64,000 nucleotides of DNA from Agelas oroides (lineage: Eukaryota; Porifera; Demospongiae; Agelasida; Agelasidae), in the NCBI GenBank assembly GCA_949130485.1, contig OX422200.1, positions 7,239,120-7,303,119 on the forward strand, read 5' to 3'. The notes under the pieces are model-generated. The model was not told where the DNA came from and searched no databases. It saw only the letters and a list, made by a program, of their open reading frames with translations. Made by a program: the position numbers and the translations under genes. Of the stretch, positions 42,601 through 51,779 are shown piece after piece. The stretch's first letter is position 1; each line of letters opens with the position of its first letter.

Positions 42601-43170
42601 GACATGTACCAAAATATTTGCCCGATGTATCAAAAGCTGTCAGAATTATTAAGCTAATAAAATCATTAATACTGTTCTTATCATAGCTGCTTTTAACAAG
42701 ATTGATGGCATGAGAACGTTTGGTGTTGGTGTTCCCTAGAGTTTTTCAATTTACACGTACTTACTGAGCCAGAAAGCTGGTGGTGGTGGTGTGTAAGGTG
42801 TAAAGGGAGGAAATTGCAACTGGCTTGTTGGTTGTGTGATGGGGCCGACTAGCACATCATATCTCCATTGCAGTGACACATCTCTTGCATATGAATGTGG
42901 CATGAATTATGATAACAATATTGTATAGGAGTGTGAGCAAAGAAATAGGAGGTGAAAATGTGTAGCCAATTGGACTGTAATTATACATGATAAGTGCAAG
43001 AAAAAATATAGAATATGGCGACTGTACTGATCGTACAGCTGTGTGTTTCGGTCTGATCATGAGGGCTGCCACCAAGTGAGACGAACCAGCTGCCAGTTGA
43101 GAAGAGCCTGCCACTGACCCTGGTGTCCATGTGAAAGGAGTGTATGTTCAATAAGATACAAAAAGGGTAT
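39700..43170 (-). pseudogene. Two further YTPFTW/AGPS exon copies (39712-39805 and 43060-43150) and linking modules
   Basis: Both read YTPFTWTPGSVAGSSQLAAG then SSHSVAAL or SSHLVAAL. Between them lie decayed coiled-coil, 24-bp and LEHNCREET modules, for example 40980-41040 and 42150-42330, plus spacer sequence. At 43323-43371 a 16-bp unit (aactggcactgcatgc) is present three times where 38315 and 39970 have one. No intact gene is seen across 39-43.2 kb. Confidence 0.4.
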
Positions 43171-43566
43171 AATGGACTTGTTGTTAGATGCCAGACATAC
43201 ATGAATTACGTATGCATTCCGCCACTAGTTCTGCTATTAACAGTCATGTGCAGCTACGAGTTTTGCCCTGTGCTTGCTTCTTGCACTCTTGCGTGCATAG
43301 CAAGTAGATGCAGCTGTTTTTTAACTGGCACTGCATGCAACTGGCACTGCATGCAACTGGCACTGCATGCAACGTACACAGTTGCTGACATGCTAACATA
43401 ATTTTGCTGAAAAGCGTTCTCACTGTAATTATTACTGTTTTCATGCTGGTACGATTAACACAAATCTCAAACTACCAAGTATTCTGGATGCACTTTGACA
43501 GAACAAGATTGTGAACTTGGTAGAGGAAAAGCATGTAATTTTGGCTTTTTGCTTGGATCATAACTT

Positions 43567-43806
43567 TAAGAAGTTTGACTCACTCCACACAGGGAGTCAT
43601 GTTAATGTTTTAGAAGATGAAAACTTCACAATTTTAAGAAGTTTGTCTCACTCCACACAGGGAGTCATGTTAATGTTTTAGAAGATGAAAACTTCACAAT
43701 TTTCAGAAGTTTGTCTCACTCCACACAGGGAGTCATGTTAAGTTTTAGAAGATGAAAACTACTCAATTTTCAGAAGTTTGTCTCACTCCACACTGGGAGT
43801 CATGTC
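43567..43806. repeat. 68-bp satellite, 3-4 copies in inverted orientation
   Basis: Reads gtttgtctcactccacacag...ggagtcatgttaatgtttta, the reverse complement of the 25.0 and 36.7 kb arrays. This shows that at least one segment was inverted. Confidence 0.85.
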
Positions 43807-43999
43807 AATGCTGGGATGCCCCACTTACTTGCTGGATCATGGTCATGACTATATACTGGATGTTGTATGCTTGTTTAGCTACAGACATTAATATGCAGTA
43901 CTAAAATGTAGACTGTAGGTTCTGTGAGCACCTTGGAGTGGAGTGGCTTAGACTTAAGCTTATTTTTGAGCTGTGTGTTTTGACTTTCTAGCTCTTTAA

Positions 44000-44725
44000 G
44001 GTGGCACACTACCCTGTATTTTCAAGGTCAACAAACCTGGAATCCAAGCTGATAGAATTCTTTGTCTTTGTAAACTAGAAGCAGCAGAAAGGCCACAGTG
44101 GCCAAGACTGTACTCACTGGGTAGGCCCAGGTCTTGCGATCGTATGCCAAGCCTAGTAGGTGACCGTGGCCCAGTGCTCCGAGTGCCGGGCTGGGCTTTA
44201 ACTAGAATGCGCAATATATCGTTGGTACAACACTGCCGTATACAAGAAAGCTGAAGAGGGTTTGTGTGTGGAACAGAGCCGTGAGTTGTTTAGCGACATA
44301 ATGGGGAGAGGTGGGGCTAGTAATGCTTGCTTCCACTCGTGAATGAGCCCCTCCCGTAGACAAGCTGTGAATTTTTTGAAATGTGCATTCATTTTGGTGC
44401 AGTCAAAGTTGTCCATTCCAAGAGTAGTGACAAACATGAGTCTAGCCTGACTTTGAGAGTAGCTCTGAACAAAAGCTGGCACAGATTGATTTGAGATACA
44501 TTGGTGGTTAGGACGCTACCTAGAGTGAGTGTGTAGATGCGTCCATCGGGTGGCAATTTTGGGTTCATGAATATATTAATAAGCCACTAAAACCCTTTTT
44601 AAAATTAGGCGAAGCAAGATTGCCCTAAAGGAAACTCTAAACCTGAAACTAGGAGTAACCCTGGTCCTGACTGTAACCCAAGTTTAGGTTTTCGTTGACC
44701 TCCGCCGAGTGAGGGGCGTCCCACC
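44000..44725. mobile_element. TTAA-flanked DNA element (726 bp) inserted in a mosaic module
   Basis: Body starts ggtggcacac and ends gtcccacc between TTAA copies at 43996-43999 and 44726-44729. An uninterrupted copy of the target (ctagctctttaacatcacct) is at about 34298-34318, with one TTAA. A minus-strand frame of about 94 residues (44198-44482) has no recognised motif. A second start with ctttaaggtggca lies at 23066. The termini suit a Kolobok/piggyBac-type TTAA element. Confidence 0.7.
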
Positions 44726-45232
44726 TTAACATCACCTTCAATTTTTATGATTGCTATCTCTAAATCTTTAATTACTTTCTGGGAGAGCCCTCTTACTTGC
44801 TGGGATGCCCCACTCGGGCCGGCATGGCTACCCCCTACTGCTATTCTGCATCTACATGTTGTTTTTTTTTAGCTGCTACCCTTCCCTGTTTTTCATGATC
44901 CCGCTGTATATGGCTGTATTAATTTTCATGATCCCGTAGTGTGAAAAAGATGTAGGGATGGGGCTTTGCCAATATATTGACCTTTGCTTTCATGCATTAT
45001 CCCTACCTTGTTTGCATACTTTTTGGCATGCCATCCCTACATCTTTTTACATTTAATGTTTTTTAAGTCTTTCATTTATGTTGCATGAGGGCACAGCCCG
45101 AGGCCCAAGATCAACCATTCATAATTAATGTACCAATATCCATGACGATTATGCATCATTCAGGTATAAACAAAGGGTTAACTATCAGTATCCAGGATGC
45201 ACGTTGACAGTGTAAAGATAACACTGTCTTAA

Positions 45233-45952
45233 CACTTAGAACGCGATGCACCAATATATTGGCGCACGGGCTGTACACGCGTAGCGCGATGCGCCAATAT
45301 ATTGGTGCACGGGCTGTACACGCGTAGCGCGATGCGCCAATATATTGGCGCACGGGCTGTACACGCGTAGCGTGATGCGCCAATATATTGGCGCGGGAGA
45401 GTTTACGCGGTAAGTAGCGAAGCCAAGCGTGCTTTTGGGGTAAATCCCTTCCTGTTGAGTAGTAATAAGTGTAGACCACACCTTTCCACTTAGACCACCC
45501 CGCAGGGAAGGCGGAAGGGGCGGTGCTAGTTCGTGATAGTTCGTGAATTTTAAGAAGGGCCGTCAAAGCGAAGCTTTTTCTTCAACATATGGAGCAAGCG
45601 GCTTCCAGATTTCACATAAGGCTGGAGTACTAGCTTCAAATAACTTGGAAAAGGGATTAGTCTGTCGGAGTTGTACGTAACAAATGAGAAAATCGGCCCC
45701 GTTTCAAATTGCTGGTAAGCTACGATATACACCTACAGATAATGGCTTCAAACAGGTACAAATTGCTTACCTAGCGGTGATCAGCAATTTAGATAAACTA
45801 GTCCAGCCTTATTACATGCTACCTATGCAAATCAGGCCGCTGGCAAGGCCCAAGGCTTGCTAAGCAACGCTTGTCACTTTGACCTCAGACAGATAATTTT
45901 AATTTCCGCATTAATAAATGGTGACGTGTATATAATTTCCGCGTGCAAAGTG
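45233..45952. mobile_element. piggyBac-like TTAA element (720 bp) with four palindromic 42-bp repeats
   Basis: Flanked by TTAA (45229-45232, 45953-45956). Ends cacttagaacgcg and cgcgtgcaaagtg are inverted. From 45240 to 45400 a 42-bp unit holding the perfect palindrome gcgccaatatattggcgc (variants in the first two copies) and gggctgtacacgcgtag is repeated about four times. The target module is uninterrupted at about 38463-38500 (ctcttcagtttgccctgcag). No transposase is seen, so it is non-autonomous. Confidence 0.75.
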
Positions 45953-45956
45953 TTAA

Positions 45957-47460
45957 GTTTGTCCTGCAGTTGAGTTTCCTCCCACTGATGTAACTGTGAT
46001 TGGTGTTCCTTGTAATTAGCCTCGTTCCCAGGCTCTCCCGGAACGTGAAATGTACACGCATGGAGAGCCTGGTATCTTTTCTATGTAAGCATGACGTAAA
46101 TGAAATAGGACTAAAACAGAAAGGCAACATTTTGTGCGTTGTTCAACCAACTATGCGTTCAACGTTCGGTCTGTACGATATTCAACCCCCGATAACTAGA
46201 TACATGTATTAAGTTGGCCGCTACCTTTGCTCTTTTTCCTGTTCTACAATTGTGTGTTATCCAGTCTGGCACATGTCATGTTTAATAGTGTGTGGAGAAA
46301 ACAATTCTTGGTTGTGACATGCGCCTCCTGTGGCTCATGCGGTGTCTAGAGCTCATGGCCTTAGACAAGTTGGGCATGTCTTCTCATACCTATTTTGCTT
46401 GTTGGGGTGCTCCCTGGACTGCTAGAAAATATATAATATTTCTTTCAGTCTGATAGTTTATGCATAGAAAAGCAAAGTGCCTTCTGGTCTTTGCCCTCTT
46501 CACCATCACCACCAGTTATGTATTCAGGTTAATGGGTAGCCCTTGGCTTTTTAACGGACAGAGAATCCTCCTCCTCGAAAGCCCTCTGCTTGATGGGTGC
46601 ATGTGAGGATAATTAATTGCATTAATAATTTAGTATATGGGGCTTTCTCAAACTTTCCGCAATGACTGATGTGGGTAACCTTCAAAACCCAAACCCCTTC
46701 ATTTACATACTATAGAATTCTACATAGTTTTACACAGTGGTTGGTTGGTTGGTTCTAGGGACAAGGCAAAAAGACCCGAGGTTTGAATAGCATAAAGTAT
46801 ACTGTGGCCCTGCATGTGGTCTGCAATATACTACTACACTACAAAGACCATGGCATGGAACCACTTCTTACGTGATTACATGATTGCCTTGAAGAAAAGA
46901 AGCTTGCCACAAAAAAAGACTGTCTTACGTGACTTCTTCAAATGTTGGAAGTTCGTGCCAACAAAAAAGTGCACTGTGGGCTCGCCATTTTAGGTGTGGG
47001 CTTCCTGCGTAAATAACTAGCCAGTTGCAACATGACAAGTATGCATGAACAATAGGCCACCAGGTATTCAGGAGCAATCATTAATGGAGATGTGTACAAG
47101 TCCAGTAGTGTTGTTGTGATTTTACTTTCTGGCCACCTCTTTATGTACATATAGAAAACAATGTGAACAGTAAAGCATGAACATTAACTGCACTATCCAT
47201 AAGACCAAGTGGTACAGCTACAGTATATGATATATAAGTATCCATGATGCACTTTGATAACGTACATCTTCAGTTTGTCCTGCACCTGGAGTTTCCTCCC
47301 ACTGGAATGGGATGTAACTGTAACTTAATTGTATTAATAGAAAACATAAGGAGTTACAATTTTTCATTCCAGTTGCATGTGAGCGTGAGGTGGTGACTAA
47401 ATGCGTGTGTCTCACGCAGAATGAATGAGAGTTGGCAGCTCAGCTACTCTATTCTCTTCA
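45957..47460. other. Spacer with one dispersed repeat, no gene
   Basis: Contains the second copy of the 19745-20010 repeat (46730-47010) and scattered mosaic fragments (tcagtttgtcctgcacctgg, 47270). The hairpin at about 46019-46068 (ccaggctctcccggaacg...catggagagcctgg) may be a small foldback. Confidence 0.4.
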
Positions 47461-47469
47461 GCTTTCTGG

Positions 47470-47720
47470 CTTTCTCTTTCCGCATTCTCTAACTCCTTAT
47501 TCCTGTCTTCTAACTTTTCAATTTTAGATTTTAATGACTATTTCCTTTTTCAAAGGATCTATTTGACTATCTATTTGTCTACTCACTTCATCCCTAATTA
47601 ACTGGGCAGTGCCCAATCCCGTAGGATCTTGAGGTCTATGCCATGGTGTACTAGACACCACCAGTGCAGGAGCAAATTGTAGCTGGCTTGTTGGTTGTAC
47701 ATGTGTGGTGGGGCTGGCCC
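47470..47720 (-). pseudogene. DPTGLGTAQL and coiled-coil exon of the mosaic family (fullest copy)
   Basis: Minus strand: SPTTHVQPTSQLQFAPALVV, SSTPWHRPQDPTGLGTAQLI, RDEVSRQIDSQIDPLKKEIV, one shift, then KSKIEKLEDRNKELENAERE and SQKAEENRVAELPTL. The Pro-rich leader resembles PTSQLQFPPFTPYTPPPPAV encoded at about 35290-35380. It predicts a Pro-rich linker followed by a coiled coil. Confidence 0.5.
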
Positions 47721-48599
47721 CTAATGGAGACCACTTACAGTCGGTACAGTGACCACTTACAGGGATCCTGATCTTGATTTGGTCCTTTTGGTTGGTCTAC
47801 AGCTCGGAGTGGTTCCGCCCTTGTGTTGTTATGGGAAGCAGCAGTGAATAGATTGGCAGCACCTACAACAGGTTGTAGAGTAGGGTCGCTAACTTGGTCG
47901 AGGAGAAAAACCTAATTTTAGTAACACGTAATTTCCTCTTATTTTATGTGGATTGTGTCTAAAGCATTAACATGCTTCCCTGGTATATAAACATTATTGC
48001 ATGGATGCAATGGTAAATAACTCGCGAATCACCAATATGCCAAGAAAAAAACCTTGCAATTTTTAATTTCACAACATGGTCACTGACCACACCCCCTACA
48101 ATTTCCACAGTGACCCTGTAGGACACTCGGCGTGTATTTCAACGTCGAAACGAGTGAGAGGTTACCAAGTTTATCAATTCATTATTAATGTACCTATATC
48201 CATGACGATTATACGTCATTCGGGTATGAACGGTGAACTACCAAGTATTGGTTGTACTTTGACAGCATACTGATAACACACTCTTCAGTTTGTCCTGCAG
48301 CTGGAGTTTCCTCCCACTGAAATGGGATGTAACTGTGATTGGTATTCCTTGTAATAATAGAAAACGTAAAAGTCTTTCAATTCCAGTCGCCTGCCCGTTA
48401 CATCTACCATACAAGCATTGAAAACCCAACTCTTTCCTTCATCAAAATTACTTACAACTAACGGAAAAGATAGTGATGTAGCTCAAAATACGACCTTTGC
48501 AGTTGCTTCATTTTGATGAATGGGCACCCACCATAGTCACCTGACTGTGATTTCTGTTGTGTAGCCACATATACATCCAACAGAACAAGTTTGTGGGTG

Positions 48600-49060
48600 C
48601 TTCTAGCATGCCTGGTTTCTAAATATATGAATCAATGTTTGGCTTTCTTCTGCGTCCTCCAGGGGTACTCGAACCTTTTCTCTGTATATCCTTGGTTTAG
48701 AAACAGATGATGTCCTAGGTGTAGATAAACACCGCCCTCGAATAGTAGCCGTGGCTAGTATATGTGGCACACGAACACAATTGCGAATGATTTCTGACAA
48801 CGGTCACCAGGTTAGCGCTAGGTCTGTTTGTGTTGTATGACTCATTTCCACAGCTGACAGCAGAACTGAGAGGCTGGCGTACTACTGACAGCGTTTAACA
48901 GTCGTCACTGTATTGCTTTGTACGTACCTTATCCAGCCGTCGTCGATGTCTGTGGGCTTTCCAAGGAAATAAACCCTGCCCTCGAATAGTAGCCGCACAA
49001 AAACGAGCAGTGAAAAAAATAGTAGCCGCGGCGCGGCGTCTGATTGAAGAAATACGGTAT
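48600..49060. mobile_element. Decayed transposon with repeated ccctcgaatagtagcc motif
   Basis: The motif ccctcgaatagtagccg occurs at 48732 and 48992, with agtagccgcggcg at 49022 and tgaagaaatacggtatcc at the edge. A minus-strand frame (48603-48800; IYREKVRVPLEDAEESQTLI) may be a remnant of its coding part. Family not assigned. Confidence 0.35.
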
Positions 49061-50237
49061 CCTTTTTGAACTATTTGCTGCCATTATTTTAGAGAGAAAA
49101 TGGGCAAGCATCTCTGGCACTGTAGTAGTGTGGGGAAATTCTTGTTAGGGTAAGAAATTTCTCAATGGAGGTGTCTGGTGTGAATAGAGGGCGTGCATGT
49201 GACGTCACCCCGTAGGCAATTTCTGCATATTTTCACATACTTCCATATATGTGCCGCCATTTTGAGAGGCAATGAATTGGGAAAATGTATGGTGAGGCCT
49301 ATTCTACGAGCTCGCTTCGAGGTACGGAGCATGCATTTAGCTTCAACTTTATATTATGCAGAGAGCTAGTAATGACAGTTAACATACCTGTACAAGAAAG
49401 GAATGCTACTTGTAGGATCGTTGCTAGCATGGGGAGTTCGATGCGCTAGTACTTAAGTCCCATTAAAAGCCGGCAATGTTGCCTATCAAGATGGCGGCGT
49501 AGCAACAGTTGCTATGATGCGATGACATCAATGCATGCCCTCAATTAGAGGTTTTTTTAAAAGGTTATTGGCCTGGCTTTTACTTAAATTAGAAAGAAAA
49601 ATTTCCTCAGTTTTCCTGCTTTCGTGCATGGTTACAGGGCCGTAGCCGCCAGTCAGGTTAGTCCAGTTTTTTAACCAGACGACTTTTTTCCTCATTCATA
49701 GCCACTTAGTGCCACTGCTCGGGCTCGGCAGAAGGCCCGCGTGCACACAGCGTGCATTGGCAGGTGTATGCTGAAACTTGCCAGGTGTGTTACGAACAGT
49801 ACGAAAAAATCTCTTCCAAGTCCTTCCCACAACTTTCCGTTCTTCCAAGCAAAGTGATTAGCCTCGCAAGCCTCATCTGTGAAGGGTGTGACTTGCAAAA
49901 TCAGCGAACGATTGGCAACTGATAATCGTAGCTATCATATTTGGAGTAGTCAGGCTACCTCGCATCAGCTAGGGATGTCTGGGGGCATGCCCCCCCCCCC
50001 CCCCCCCCCCCCAGAAAATTTTTTAGCCACTCCCCTTCTCAGAGTCCCTTCAAAAGTTTTTGTGGACTTGTGTTGTACAGTACGTCTGTCCCATTGCATC
50101 CATAATGTCTCGTAGTGTGTAATGCTGTCTCATGATATCCCATAATATCTCATGGTGTCTCATAGTGCCTCATAGTGTCTCATACTGCCTCACGATGTCT
50201 CCTATTGTGTCAGTGTGTACTTATTACATCTCATTGC
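49061..50237. other. Non-coding stretch with poly-C run and short repeats
   Basis: Holds about 22-24 C at 49990-50012, a hairpin related to the 2375 element (49861-49897), and tgtctcatagtgcctcatag-type repeats at 50106-50210. No gene is seen. Confidence 0.4.
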
Positions 50238-50241
50238 TTAA

Positions 50242-50946
50242 GGTTACGGGATACAGTTTGCTCATTAATTTCATGAAAAAATATTACCTTCCTTTTCTTC
50301 GCACAGGATCCAGGCATGCATGCGTTTAACTTTACCGCTAAAAAAGTTGCATTAGCTTGTAACAGCTGTGCTGGTTGGGTGGGCGGAGCAGGCAATTTGA
50401 TAGCAGTGCCTGCGGTTAATAGTCCGCGTACGAAGTACTGACTTCGGCGTCAGTTATTTCCTGTTGGAAGAACATCTTACTGTATATTACACTGTATTTG
50501 AATTCTACGAAGACAGGCACAGGGCGGCTCGAAGAGTTTTCGCCGAGACGACTTACCGTTTTAGATATACGCCTAGATTTAGTCGCTTGGTCGGTCGAAA
50601 ACCACCCGGGTTTTGGATAAAAACGCATGTCACTCGCTTCCCCTGGCACACAGCGACAAAGTTGCTCCGAGCCACCCTCAAGTAAGTTGAGTATTACCCG
50701 TAGGTGTTGAAAAGTTGTACCTGCAATCATCTCTGAAGACAAAATCTGACGCCAAAAGTCACGAACTTTGTCATCGCCGCTCGCTTTAGTACGCTGTACA
50801 TAAGAACTAATACTATACTGGTTAAAAGGTACTCATAGTACTGTTATATGTCGCTTCTATTGCGTGCTGTACACTGGTTCCTGCACAGAGAAAAGGAAGG
50901 TAATATTTTCTCATGAATATTAATGAGCTAACTGTATCCCGTAACC
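50242..50946. mobile_element. TTAA-flanked element (705 bp) with about 70-nt inverted repeats and an internal ORF
   Basis: TTAA at 50238-50241 and 50947-50950. Ends ggttacgggatacagtttgc and its near-complement ...ctgtatcccgtaacc extend through attaccttcc/ggaaggtaat. Inside, a plus-strand frame of about 85 codons ends at 50685 and reads LTVYYTVFEFYEDRHRAARR, VFAETTYRFRYTPRFSRLVG and RKPPGFWIKTHVTRFPWHTA. It is basic and aromatic-rich, and could be a DNA-binding or transposase remnant. A long minus frame overlaps it, so strand choice is not secure. Confidence 0.6.
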
Positions 50947-51119
50947 TTAACCTTATCTAATCAATGATCATACAAACAGAACAACACAAAATTCACTTAT
51001 TCTGAGTGTAAATGCTTTCTGCTCATAAATAATTAGTAAAATATTTTGCTGACTAACTATAATACCCCCCTCACAGAAATCCTAGGTCAGCCACTGCAGT
51101 TACACACAAAATGTACATT

Positions 51120-51690
51120 CAGTAGGTCATTCTCATGATTTAAATACGTATGGATCTACTTACTCAAGATGGTACTCTCTGATTGCTAGCTATGTTTTCA
51201 GAGCATGTACCCTTCAAAGGGAAACAGGGACTACCTGCAAGAAGGGTGGACCAAGTATGGCTAATAGTTAGTCCGGGAAGAGCAATTACTCTGCTATGGA
51301 TCGTCCAAAGAGATCAGTTTCATTGGGGGACTGATCTAGGAATGCACCGTTTTAAAGTCGTAAATAGCAGAATGTGCAAATCATGCCTTGTTTTACTTTT
51401 TCTTGAAATTAGGGTACCAGTGATAGTGAAGTGAGGCAGGGAATTGAGTGCCTGGAGGAATACATAAAGACTAGAATGAGTAGTGGGTAAATTTCTACAT
51501 TACCTGCCTAACATTGATATGATGTGCTGGAATTGCATAGCAAAACCATCTGTGAAACTTTTAGCTACAGTTCAACCACTTATTGCCTTAAGTTTAATTT
51601 CGTGTGTGTGTTGGAATGCATACGTAATTCATGTACGTCTGGCATCTAACGACAAGTCCATTGTACACTTTTTGTATCTTTTTGCAGGTA
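51120..51690 (+). pseudogene. Inverted mosaic copy with mini-exon on the plus strand
   Basis: Reverse-complement duplicate of sequence at 20330-20720 and 21240-21390. The mini-exon at 51413-51486 has acceptor gaaattag and donor gtaaat, length 74, and reads SEVRQGIECLEEYIKTRMSS. It is followed by the conserved acattacctgcctaacat flank and by tttttgcag at 51688. Orientation is opposite to the 15-48 kb copies. Confidence 0.55.
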
Positions 51691-51779
51691 ATTTACTGCG
51701 GTGAAGCATTGATGAGCTTCAAGCATTGGCGAAATGATGTCTGTGTTTAGGTCGTTCAGTCTGTCACTCTCGAATTCTC

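Larger units (their letters stand above)
15000..48600 (-). repeat. Mosaic of shuffled, degenerate modules of an unrecognised multi-exon gene family
   Basis: At least ten sequence modules recur here in varying combinations, almost all in the same (minus) orientation: a 74-nt mini-exon, a YTPFTW/AGPS exon, a 42-bp GGTTTQPSS-coding array, a 26-bp array, a 24-bp GASQQVSG-coding array, several coiled-coil exons (for example DHEERERVAAEKK, KVIKDLEIAIIKIEGDVKEL, ISDLEQQVDIQKSELAL), a DPTGLGTAQL exon, a Cys/His module with LEHNCREET, and a 68-bp satellite. Copies share frame but carry scattered stops and shifts, so most look like relics. Segments around 20.3-24.4 kb and 35.2-36.4 kb are colinear duplicates. 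No database identity is claimed. Confidence 0.7.

Noticed and set aside
49861-50012. Poly-C run as a telomere- or centromere-related signal
   Set aside because: A simple homopolymer, with no telomeric hexamers. A similar C run occurs at 4265.
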